In this document: piece by piece, positions 1-7,058 of the stretch
Layout of the letters: each line of letters opens with the position of its first letter
Numbering within the stretch: position 1 is the first letter of the stretch
From: an uncultured Opitutaceae bacterium
Lineage (GTDB): Bacteria; Verrucomicrobiota; Verrucomicrobiae; Opitutales; Opitutaceae
DNA length: 8,408 bases
NCBI GenBank assembly: GCA_946482625.1
Contig: CAMLSH010000151.1
Location: forward strand, 1 to 8,408
Direction of reading: 5' to 3'
Made by a program: the position numbers and the translations under genes
Notes under the pieces: generated by a model
The model's input: only the letters and a program-made list of their open reading frames with translations
Told to the model about the DNA's origin: nothing
The model's database searches: none

Positions 1-8
1 GACGTGCC

Positions 9-2114
9 CTAGAACGGATAGCCGACGGAGACGTGCCAGGCGCCGCCGGGGTCTTGTTGGCGGGGATTGAGATTCCGGCCGTACTCGACGCGGATCGGGC
101 CCACGATGGTGCGGTAGCGCAGGCCAAGCCCGACGCTGCCGAGGTGTACATCGCCGGGGTAATCACGCACGCGCGCCGATTCGATCAGCCCATCGACAAA
201 GAGAACGGCGGACCACTGCTGGGTGAGCGCCTGCTCAAGTTCCATATTGAGCAGGGTGTAGGTTTTCGCTCCGAGGAAGGAGCCGTCGGCGGCGCGGGGC
301 GAGGCCTCGCCTTCGCCGTAGCCGCGCAGGCTGTTGTCACCGCCGGGATAATACAGTTTGTTGACCGGGGGCGGAGCATAGGGATCGGCGCCGAGTGTAA
401 GCACGGCTGCCTGGGAAACGCCGATATGGAACCATCGGGCATTGGAGAGCGGTTTATGCCAGGCGGCGCCCCACTCGAAACGTTGGTAGTCGACCTGGCC
501 ACCGAGCTGTTTCGTGGCGTACTCGGTCTGGAGATACAGGCGATAGCCCTGTTTGGGATTGATGGCATGATCGCGGCGGTCGAGCGAGATGCCGAGGTTG
601 ATGCTGGTGGCGATGACATCGGACTCGTCCGTGCTGCGGGTGCCGAGGGTGTTGTTTTTATCCAGGAGCGTTTCGTACGTGTAACCACCGCTCAGCTCGG
701 GACCGCGGGCGCCGATTTTTTTGCGGAGCTGGACGGTGCCGCCGTATTCTTCGCGGCGGAAGGCGATCTCTTCGCGGCGCAGGCCGAAAATGCGCGCCGA
801 GCCGTCGATCGTTTCTCCAAACAGTTCGGGCACGGTATAGGTGTAGTCGCCCCGCGTGCTTTTCATCGACTGCACGATGAAGAGGCGGTCTTGGTGGGCG
901 CGTCCCCAAAGATTGGATCGGCGGGTTTCGATGCCGCCGCGCACCTGCTCGAAACTACCGTAGCCAAAGAGCAGGCTGGTGTCCCAAGGGTCGGCTTCTT
1001 GGAACGTGAAAACGACGTCGCGCGTGTCCTCGCTGACGGGCGTGGTGGTGGAATCGACTCCGCTGAAAGCCGCGAGGCGGCCGAGGCGCAGGCGGGCGCG
1101 TTCCACTTCGGTGGGATCGAGCGGAGCGCCGGGTTTGATGCGAACGCGGCGTTTGATCACGCCGAGCCGCGTGCGGTGGTTTCCCTCGAAGCGGATGTCG
1201 CCGATTTTCACGTGCGGTCCCGGCTGTACGTCGATCGTGGCGGCGACCTGCGTGTCGCCGGGTGTGGGTGTGGCGACGGGTGTGGTGCGGGCGACGACAT
1301 CCGGGTAACCGAGGCTGTAGTACGCGCGGCGGGTCGCGACGGTGGCGTCTTGCCGGGTGGCTTCGGACCAGGGCTTTTGAACAAAGTCCTGAAGCCGGCT
1401 GCTATCGACCGGAGTTTTTTGCGGGTCGTTGAGGGTGATAGAGGAAACGATCCAGCGGGGGCCTTCCTCGACCTTTACGTCCAGACGCATCGCGCCTTCC
1501 GGTTTGGGCAGAGGCGAGGGAACGATTTCGACGCGGGCGCTGGCGTATCCGCGGATTAACAACGCGTCGTGCAGGGCGTTGCGACCGCGGCGGAGCGCGG
1601 CTTCGGAAAAGACGTTGCTGCGTTTTCCGCTCCACCAGCCGAAGGCGGGCTGGAAATACCCGACGGCGGTTTTTCCGTCCAGCGCGGTCAGTCCTTGGAT
1701 GCGTACTTCCTCGATGTAGAAGCGCACGCCGCGATCCACGTCGAAGGCGACGACGTTGGTGCCGGCTTTGCGTGGGAAAGCGGTGTCGAGAGTTTCGTCG
1801 AACTGGAACGTGGTCTCCGTGCCATCGAGCAGCGTGATCTTCCCTTTGATTTTGGGGTGAAGGTAGCCGTCGTCTTCCAACTCGGAGATGAGCACGAACG
1901 CGGCGTTTTCCGCGGCGTCGTCTGAAAGCCATGCGACTTTGCCGGGGTTCACGAAGTCGTCCATTGTGCGGCTGACTTCCCGGTTTCGCAGGAAGCCGAG
2001 ACCGGAAATCTTGAAGCGGGCGACCGGCGGCTCGTCGGGTTTCGCGTGCAGAGGCGGCAGCGCGCAGAGAGCGGCGAGCAGCGCGAGGAGGAGCAGGTTA
2101 GCGAGGCGCGACAT
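9..2114 (-). CDS. tamA: TamA-like Omp85 outer-membrane assembly protein
   Basis: Outer-membrane beta-barrel of the Omp85 superfamily, expected to act with TamB in the translocation and assembly module. The preferred ATG gives 701 residues beginning MSRLAN, with a signal peptide: hydrophobic core at about 7-22 and likely cleavage after LHA at 24. A periplasmic part follows at about 31-375, made of repeated alpha/beta POTRA-like units; I count four, beginning near 31, 132, 221 and 301. The barrel runs from about 377 to the end. Diagnostic barrel features are YYPGGDNSLRGY, with the conserved RGY of loop 6 at 597-599, the FVDG strand near 639, VGPIRVEYG at 671-679, and a C-terminal Phe typical of barrel proteins. 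A longer frame from a GTG at 2144 would add ten basic residues (SSPRRKKKP). I prefer ATG because the signal peptide then starts normally, though neither start has a clear Shine-Dalgarno. The start overlaps the tamB stop, suggesting translational coupling. BamA is the main alternative, but the TamB neighbour and the number of POTRA units favour TamA. Confidence 0.9.
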   Translation of the reverse strand: MSRLANLLLLALLAALCALPPLHAKPDEPPVARFKISGLGFLRNREVSRTMDDFVNPGKVAWLSDDAAENAAFVLISELEDDGYLHPKIKGKITLLDGTETTFQFDETLDTAFPRKAGTNVVAFDVDRGVRFYIEEVRIQGLTALDGKTAVGYFQPAFGWWSGKRSNVFSEAALRRGRNALHDALLIRGYASARVEIVPSPLPKPEGAMRLDVKVEEGPRWIVSSITLNDPQKTPVDSSRLQDFVQKPWSEATRQDATVATRRAYYSLGYPDVVARTTPVATPTPGDTQVAATIDVQPGPHVKIGDIRFEGNHRTRLGVIKRRVRIKPGAPLDPTEVERARLRLGRLAAFSGVDSTTTPVSEDTRDVVFTFQEADPWDTSLLFGYGSFEQVRGGIETRRSNLWGRAHQDRLFIVQSMKSTRGDYTYTVPELFGETIDGSARIFGLRREEIAFRREEYGGTVQLRKKIGARGPELSGGYTYETLLDKNNTLGTRSTDESDVIATSINLGISLDRRDHAINPKQGYRLYLQTEYATKQLGGQVDYQRFEWGAAWHKPLSNARWFHIGVSQAAVLTLGADPYAPPPVNKLYYPGGDNSLRGYGEGEASPRAADGSFLGAKTYTLLNMELEQALTQQWSAVLFVDGLIESARVRDYPGDVHLGSVGLGLRYRTIVGPIRVEYGRNLNPRQQDPGGAWHVSVGYPF

Positions 2115-5100
2115 CGGTTTTTTTTTTCTTCGAGGTGAAGACACGGAGCTTCACGCCGGCGTTGTAGTCGTCGAATTCATCGCGTTCGCCTATCAACGAC
2201 CAGCGGTTGTCGAGTTTGTATTCGACGTTGTAGGTCTCCTTACCGCCCTCGGTGACGTTTTCACCCGAGCTAATGGTGAGGCGCTCGGCGGCAGTGGGAT
2301 CGCCGAACACGCCCGAGAGCAGGGACTTTCCGAGGTACACACCGATACCCGTGGCACGTTGCGTGGCGCTGTAGCTGATGTCGCTGCGCGGCGTCTCGCC
2401 CGCCATGACCATGAGCAGGATCTGTTCGGAGGACAGCGGCGGGCTGGAGGAAAACTCCAGCGACGGATCGGAAACGGCGCCACTGAGCTCCATGCGCACA
2501 TCGTATCCGAGTGTTCGTGACGCGGCGTTGATGGCGATCTGAGGCGAGTAGGGATCTGCTTGGGTGAGGCGGACGGAGCCGTTGGTAAGACGAAGGGCGG
2601 CGAAGGGGAGTCGGACGACGCCTTCGTCGAACGTTGCCTGGCCGATCGCGACCGGCTCGAAGAGTGTGCCGGACAGTTGAAAACGGCCGGAAACGACGCC
2701 GGAAAAGAGAGGCGTGCGCAACGTGATGAAGCGGTCGCCGCCCACGGTGAGCGCGAGTTGCCAGTCGCGGAAGGGCTCGGCGGTCACGGAAAAGTAGGGA
2801 GGACGCGATGACGGGCTGCCGCCGCGCGTGGGGATGAGCGAGCGGACGTCGCGGAGGAAAAGGCTGTCGTGGAGTCGTACCTCGCCGCCGAGCGTGGTGC
2901 GACCATCGGCGGAGGATTTCACCTGCAAGTTGAGATCGCCGCGAATGAGCAGGCCGGTCTGTCGGGCGAGCGGAAGATTTTCTCCGGCGAGTGTGAGATC
3001 TACTTTCAGAGGAGCATCGGCGGGAAACTCGACCGTGCCGGCGGCTTTGACGGCTTGACCGCTGGCGAGTGCGCTGAGCGATTTCACTTCGGCTTTGCGT
3101 CCGGAAAAAAGGATATCGCCGGAGATCTGGTTGAAGCTGCCGAAGGGTGAAATGGGGTGAGTGGAGGCGTCGTGAAGTTTGAGGGTGCCGGCGATCTCTC
3201 CGCTGGCGCGCACGGTCATGTCTCCGCTCAACGTGCCGGTCGGCGCGAAGGCCTGCGGGAGGAAACCGGAGAGCGCGGAGATCTCAATGCGGGGCAGGCT
3301 AAGCGTGGCTTCAGCGTCGCCCTGCCAGAGCTGGCGCGGGTCGTGAAGAATTGCGGCCCACTGTTCGGCGTTGATGCGACTGTGTCCTGAAGCGGTGGCT
3401 GCCTGACCAGCGATCAGGACGGATAATTTTTCGAGATCGACGCGGCCGGCATCGAGGACGAGGCGGGCGTCGAGTTTCGAAAGAGGCGGCAGGCGGTGTC
3501 GGTCGAAGGCGATTTCTTCGGCCTGCAACTCGATGCTGGCGTCGGGTTTTTCCACCGAGCCATCGATCCGGGCGGTGAGACGCGGTGCGCGCAGCTTGAT
3601 GCCGCTGGCCTCGGCTTGGGCGGTCCAGAAGGGCGAATCGGGCGTGGTGTCGGCGGTGAGCGACCAACGACCTGCGGGATCGAGTTTCCAGAAAGGGGCG
3701 GTGGCGGGTGTGATGATCAACGGCACACCCCCGCGGGCGGTGAGCACGGAACCGTTTTCATCGCTCACCAGTAGTTGTTCGATCAGCACGCCGCCGGAAC
3801 GAGCCTGTGCGGTCAGAGCGATGCGGGCGTTTTTATCGGGGGCGATCTGCACCTGACCGAGCACTTTGGTGGTGCCTTCGAACGGACCGTCGGGCCAGCG
3901 GCCTTCAAGGGCGCCGGAGTCGAGTTGCCAGCGCGGCCAGGTGGATGGAAGGAAATCGCGCAACCAGGAGGAGGCGATGTTCGCGAGATCGATCTTGGCG
4001 GCGCGGCCGGCCAGCGTGGACCAAGCGAAAGAAACCCGCGTGTCGCCTCCGGTTAGATCCACGGTTTCGATACTGAGCGACGGCTGCCAGAGAATGCGCG
4101 CGGGGCGGGCGAGTGTGAGGGCGGGGGCGTCGGGCAGTGTGAGTGCGAGCGAGTCGATGGTGGTTTTGGTGAGCGTGACGCGGCCTTTGAGGACGGCGGC
4201 AGAGTTGCCGGTTTTAATTTCCGCCGAGGCGACGTCGGCCGCGGGGCCGGTACCGGACCATTCGGCGGTGGCGGAGATCGGTTTTGGTGTGCCGACGGTG
4301 GCTTCGGTGACGGCAAGTTTACCCGAGTGTTTGAGGTCGGGCCAGTGTCCCTCGGCCTGCGCGGAAACGGTGAAACGGGAGAAAGTGAGTGACTCCGGAA
4401 GCCAGCGGGCGAAGGCAGCGGGCTTGATGTCTCCTTCGAGTTTTCCCTCGGAGAGAGTGCGGTCGCGCCAGTTCCAGGCGCCTTGCACGTCAGCCTCGGA
4501 GCCGTCGGAGAACGCGATGCGCGCGTTCTTCACGGTGAGAAGTTGGCCGGTGTGAACGGCTTCGAAGGCCGCGTTTTTAATCTCGAGGCCGGGCGCGGTG
4601 ACGTTGGCCGCTTCGAGCTTCGCCGTGAGACGGGGTTCGCCTTGAGAGTCGGGTTCCACGAGGACGCGGCCAGTGATCTTGCCGCGGAGGTTTTGGACGC
4701 CGGGGATCTTTTCGAGATCGGAATCGAGGGAGAATTGCGAGGCGCCGGAGCGGATCTGAGCGTCGCGGTCGATCACGATGGGAGCCATCAAGCGGGCCGA
4801 GGTGCCGGGGAAGGAGATATCGAAACGTTCGATACGGAGGCTCTCGGTGTCGCCCTGACCGGCAAGCGCGAGCCGGAGCGGCGGCGCGGGATTGTTTTCG
4901 GCGGGTTGACCCTCGGCGCTGAGTTCGACGGTGAAGCGGGCGTCTTTCCAGACGAGCCGGGCCTCGGCGGGGAGCGCGGCGTAGAGTTCGCCGAGACCGA
5001 CGGCGCGGCCGGGGACCGCCAGGCGGGTCGCGGTGAGTTCAGCCTGCTCGGGAATCCAGCCGCGGGCGGGAAAGGTGGCGCGGAGATCGACGGGTTGTTT

Positions 5101-5787
5101 CCAGAGCCGGAGCTGGCCGATGACGGTGTTGTCCTTGGTTTCCAAGGACGCGCCCCACTGCTCGTCGTGCGTCGCGGCGGAGAAAGAAAGCTGGCTGTTG
5201 GTGGCGAGCCAGCGGAGGTCGGCGTCGGCGGTCTGTCCCCGCCAGACGATGTCGTCGACGTGGAGTTTTCCCTGGGAGGCAAACCAGCCGAGTGAGGCGA
5301 CGGAGAGCGTTTGTTTGTCGAACGTGACGGTCCCTGAACCGGCGCGGGCTTCGGGCAACCAGCGTTGAAGCGTGGCGAGCGTTTCATTGAGGCGGGAGCG
5401 GAGGGCGGGCCAGCCGTTGATGGCGGATGGTGTGGCGGCCGGCCTGCGGTCGGGGTTGTGTAGGGTGACCTGCCAGGTGGTGAGGATGACCGGGCCGGGC
5501 TGTGAGAAAGTAGCGTGAGCAAGCCAGGCGAGCGGTGAGTCGGCTTCAACGCGGGCGACGGTGGCGGACACGGAGGGATTTTCAAAGCGGACATCGCGCA
5601 GGGCGAAGCGCGAGTAGCCGAGCGATTCGAAGTCGGCGAACGTGATGCCTTGTCGCGCGAGGATTCCGCGTGCGGCGGAGGCCCACCACCATGGCGAGGT
5701 GACGACGGCGAGCGTGACGAGCCCTGCGAAAAGCAGCGCCCCGAGCAGGAGGCGGCGGGCGAGTGACGCGCGTTTGGATTTCGTCAT
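2098..5787 (-). CDS. tamB: TamB-like translocation and assembly module protein (DUF490)
   Basis: Large inner-membrane-anchored, periplasm-spanning protein of the TamB/AsmA-like group, partner of the Omp85 protein encoded directly downstream. It has 1229 residues, close to the roughly 1260 of E. coli TamB. The N-terminus is basic (MTKSKRASLARR) followed by one hydrophobic segment at about 12-33, an uncleaved signal anchor. Next comes a very long stretch of beta-rich repeats with alternating hydrophobic residues and motifs such as GTLFEPVAIGQATFDEG (about 1040-1056), as expected for the lipid-binding beta-taco fold. The C-terminal TamB domain is clear: PPLSSEQILLMVMAGE at 1116-1131, then GVYLGKSLLSGVFGDP, a YNVEYKLDNRWSLIGERDE strand pair and a lysine-rich tail. 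The ATG at 5785-5787 begins a good signal anchor, but I see no Shine-Dalgarno upstream. It is first in the operon, and its stop TAA lies 17 bases inside tamA. The TamB identity is strong; the exact lipid or protein substrates cannot be read from sequence. Confidence 0.92.
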   Translation of the reverse strand: MTKSKRASLARRLLLGALLFAGLVTLAVVTSPWWWASAARGILARQGITFADFESLGYSRFALRDVRFENPSVSATVARVEADSPLAWLAHATFSQPGPVILTTWQVTLHNPDRRPAATPSAINGWPALRSRLNETLATLQRWLPEARAGSGTVTFDKQTLSVASLGWFASQGKLHVDDIVWRGQTADADLRWLATNSQLSFSAATHDEQWGASLETKDNTVIGQLRLWKQPVDLRATFPARGWIPEQAELTATRLAVPGRAVGLGELYAALPAEARLVWKDARFTVELSAEGQPAENNPAPPLRLALAGQGDTESLRIERFDISFPGTSARLMAPIVIDRDAQIRSGASQFSLDSDLEKIPGVQNLRGKITGRVLVEPDSQGEPRLTAKLEAANVTAPGLEIKNAAFEAVHTGQLLTVKNARIAFSDGSEADVQGAWNWRDRTLSEGKLEGDIKPAAFARWLPESLTFSRFTVSAQAEGHWPDLKHSGKLAVTEATVGTPKPISATAEWSGTGPAADVASAEIKTGNSAAVLKGRVTLTKTTIDSLALTLPDAPALTLARPARILWQPSLSIETVDLTGGDTRVSFAWSTLAGRAAKIDLANIASSWLRDFLPSTWPRWQLDSGALEGRWPDGPFEGTTKVLGQVQIAPDKNARIALTAQARSGGVLIEQLLVSDENGSVLTARGGVPLIITPATAPFWKLDPAGRWSLTADTTPDSPFWTAQAEASGIKLRAPRLTARIDGSVEKPDASIELQAEEIAFDRHRLPPLSKLDARLVLDAGRVDLEKLSVLIAGQAATASGHSRINAEQWAAILHDPRQLWQGDAEATLSLPRIEISALSGFLPQAFAPTGTLSGDMTVRASGEIAGTLKLHDASTHPISPFGSFNQISGDILFSGRKAEVKSLSALASGQAVKAAGTVEFPADAPLKVDLTLAGENLPLARQTGLLIRGDLNLQVKSSADGRTTLGGEVRLHDSLFLRDVRSLIPTRGGSPSSRPPYFSVTAEPFRDWQLALTVGGDRFITLRTPLFSGVVSGRFQLSGTLFEPVAIGQATFDEGVVRLPFAALRLTNGSVRLTQADPYSPQIAINAASRTLGYDVRMELSGAVSDPSLEFSSSPPLSSEQILLMVMAGETPRSDISYSATQRATGIGVYLGKSLLSGVFGDPTAAERLTISSGENVTEGGKETYNVEYKLDNRWSLIGERDEFDDYNAGVKLRVFTSKKKKTDVAPR
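2118..2130 (-). promoter_or_regulatory. A10 tract at the tamB/tamA junction
   Basis: On the coding strand the sequence reads AAG followed by ten consecutive A, then CCG and the tamA ATG. It encodes the lysine run near the TamB C-terminus and occupies the place where a tamA ribosome-binding site would normally lie. No GGAG-like element is present. An A-rich leader can help ribosome binding when a Shine-Dalgarno is absent, and runs of nine or more A are known sites of transcriptional or translational slippage. Which of these applies, if any, is inference. Confidence 0.5.
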
Positions 5788-6073
5788 GCGAAGGCGAGTG
5801 AAGGCGGAAGGAAAGTGAGCGCAAATCCTGGTTGGGGCAGGGGAGCTGGTATTGTCGGGGACAGGACACGGCTGGGCGGCGTTTGAGCCGTGCGAAAATG
5901 CGTCCGGGCGAGACGGGAGGATTTGGGTTGGTCTCCTGCGAACAGGTCTTCAGCCATCGGCCGATGGCTCGCGGGAAAATTGTTGGGCGGATCGTTGCGA
6001 CGCGATGTCTCGGTCAGCCACCCGAACGGGTTCTTGCGATGGAGGTGCCGGGCCGGCAGCTTGGGCGGTTTTC
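5788..6073. other. Divergent intergenic region between tamB and the permease gene
   Basis: These 286 bases separate two divergently transcribed genes and must hold both promoters. I do not see a convincing -35/-10 pair on either strand. A reading frame extends the permease upstream to base 5852, but the added 74 residues are rich in Arg, Gly and Cys, resemble no domain I know and precede the natural first membrane helix, so I treat it as non-coding. A GGAGGTG at 6041-6047 is too far (26 bases) from the chosen ATG to serve as its ribosome-binding site and has no in-frame start just after it. Confidence 0.6.
5952..5969. promoter_or_regulatory. Perfect 18-bp palindrome, candidate operator
   Basis: The sequence AGCCATCGGCCGATGGCT equals its own reverse complement over all 18 bases and the symmetry stops at both flanks. 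It sits near the middle of the divergent region, 165 bases from the tamB start and 104 from the permease start. A dimeric helix-turn-helix regulator could bind it and control either or both genes. Alternatively it could fold as a 7-bp stem with a GGCC loop, or belong to a dispersed repeat family. The symmetry is seen directly; the role is inferred. Confidence 0.45.
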
Positions 6074-6970
6074 ATGCATTGGATTCTCGCCAGTCTGGTC
6101 TCCGCTTTTTTCCTCGGGTGCTACGAGCTCTCGACCAAGCACGCGGTGCGCGAGAACGCGGTGCTGCCGGTTTTGTTTTTCGCCAATGTGTGTAGCGCGA
6201 GTGTGTGGCTGATTTTGATGGCGGTGTGGAGCATGCGCCCGGAGGCGTTGCCGGCGATCATGCATGTGGAGCCGTTGAGCTGGGCGCAGCATGGGCTGTT
6301 GTTGATCAAATCGACCATCGTGGCGGCGTCGTGGATTTGTTCGTACTTCGCGGTGAAGCATCTGCCGCTATCGATCGCGTCGCCGATCCGGGCGACTGGG
6401 CCGGTGTGGACATTTATGGGCGCGCTGCTGGTGCTCGGCGAGCGACCAAGCGGACTAGAAATCGCAGGCGTGGCGACGACGTTGGTGTCGTTTGTGGGTT
6501 TATCCTTCGCGGGGCGAAAAGAGGGCATCCATTTTCACAAGGACAAGTGGATCGGCTGGCTGGTGGCGGGGACGCTGCTCGGCGCGCTGAGCGGGCTGTA
6601 CGATAAATTTTTGCTGGGACGGCAGGGTTTCAGCGCAGCGACGGTGCAGGCATGGTTCTCGATCTATCTGGCGCTACTTTTCCTGCCGCTTGCGGTGGGG
6701 TGGAAGCTGCGCTGGTGGCCGCGCAAGGTGTTTCACTGGCGCTGGAGCATCATGCTGGTGTCGTTCGCCCTGCTGGTGGCGGACTTCGTTTATTTCAACG
6801 CGCTGCGCGATCCGGAGGCGTTGGTGTCGATCGTGTCGAGTCTGCGGCGCGGGAGCATCCTCGTGGCGTTTGCCGGCGGATTATGGATTTACAAGGAAAG
6901 CAACGGGCGGGCGAAGTTGCCGGCGGTCATCGGGGTGCTCGCAGGGATCGTGCTGACGGTGATGGGGTAA
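6074..6970 (+). CDS. EamA/DMT-superfamily permease
   Basis: Integral inner-membrane protein of the drug/metabolite transporter superfamily, 298 residues, the usual length for a ten-helix, two-EamA-domain carrier. The start at MHWILASLVSAFF places helix 1 at the N-terminus as is normal for the family. The first EamA repeat spans about 4-146 and ends with the typical helix 4-5 signature LLVLGERPSGLEIAG (118-132), where the Glu after LG is the family hallmark. The second repeat spans about 159-297 and ends with the equivalent LWIYKESNGRAKLPAVIGVLAG. A hydrophilic link (GRKEGIHFHKDKW, 147-159) joins the halves. The substrate cannot be predicted: members move amino acids, sugars, nucleotide metabolites or drugs. 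No strong Shine-Dalgarno is seen; GGGCGG five bases before the ATG is the closest purine-rich stretch. It is transcribed away from tamB and converges on the hydrolase gene, so it is probably monocistronic. Confidence 0.88.
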   Translation: MHWILASLVSAFFLGCYELSTKHAVRENAVLPVLFFANVCSASVWLILMAVWSMRPEALPAIMHVEPLSWAQHGLLLIKSTIVAASWICSYFAVKHLPLSIASPIRATGPVWTFMGALLVLGERPSGLEIAGVATTLVSFVGLSFAGRKEGIHFHKDKWIGWLVAGTLLGALSGLYDKFLLGRQGFSAATVQAWFSIYLALLFLPLAVGWKLRWWPRKVFHWRWSIMLVSFALLVADFVYFNALRDPEALVSIVSSLRRGSILVAFAGGLWIYKESNGRAKLPAVIGVLAGIVLTVMG

Positions 6971-7058
6971 CCTCGAACGTCCAACGCCCAACCGGCGCGT
7001 TAGGGATAACGCGCCCTACCTACGGAGGAGCCGGGCGCTTGGGCACCCTAGGACAGGA
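6971..7058. other. Convergent intergenic spacer
   Basis: Eighty-eight bases lie between the permease stop and the hydrolase stop, with no coding potential I can support. The spacer holds the 9-bp-stem hairpin at 6994-7015. A second, overlapping pairing is possible between GCGCCC at 7011-7016 and GGGCGC at 7033-7038, which would compete with the first hairpin. No run of T follows either stem closely, so a classical intrinsic terminator is not evident for either gene. Confidence 0.6.
6994..7015. repeat. REP-like hairpin between convergent genes
   Basis: GGCGCGTTA (6994-7002) pairs perfectly with TAACGCGCC (7007-7015) across a GGGA loop. The right side is followed by the asymmetric tail CTACC. 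Short, GC-rich, perfect palindromes in spacers between convergent genes are typical of repetitive extragenic palindromes. From memory, motifs of the form GTAGGGCGCG...CGCGCC recur in Opitutaceae genomes, but this was not checked. It may also act as a bidirectional, Rho-assisted end or RNA-stabilising structure; the missing T-tract argues against a simple intrinsic terminator. Confidence 0.5.

Noticed and set aside
33..1559. A 508-codon open frame on the plus strand, antisense to tamA
   Set aside because: Its translation is low-complexity and rich in Ala, Gly, Val and Asp, with no recognisable domain or signal. Long antisense frames are common opposite GC-rich genes, and the tamA frame has clear family motifs throughout.
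5131..5149. Perfect 8-bp hairpin GTCCTTGG/CCAAGGAC with a TTT loop
   Set aside because: It lies deep inside tamB and encodes ordinary residues (LETKD); there is no nearby start, stop or T-run, so chance is the simplest reading.
4483..5295. A 270-codon plus-strand frame opposite tamB
   Set aside because: It consists of Gly/Glu/Ala/Arg-biased sequence without family features; it is a shadow of the tamB coding strand.
5852..6073. 74-residue N-terminal extension of the permease
   Set aside because: It is hydrophilic and compositionally odd, precedes the normal first membrane helix, and would place the 18-bp palindrome inside coding sequence. EamA permeases of about 300 residues normally begin right at helix 1.
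6994..7015. Classical Rho-independent terminator for the permease or hydrolase
   Set aside because: The stem is good, but neither strand has a T-tract directly after it; REP-like repeat or Rho-assisted end is preferred.
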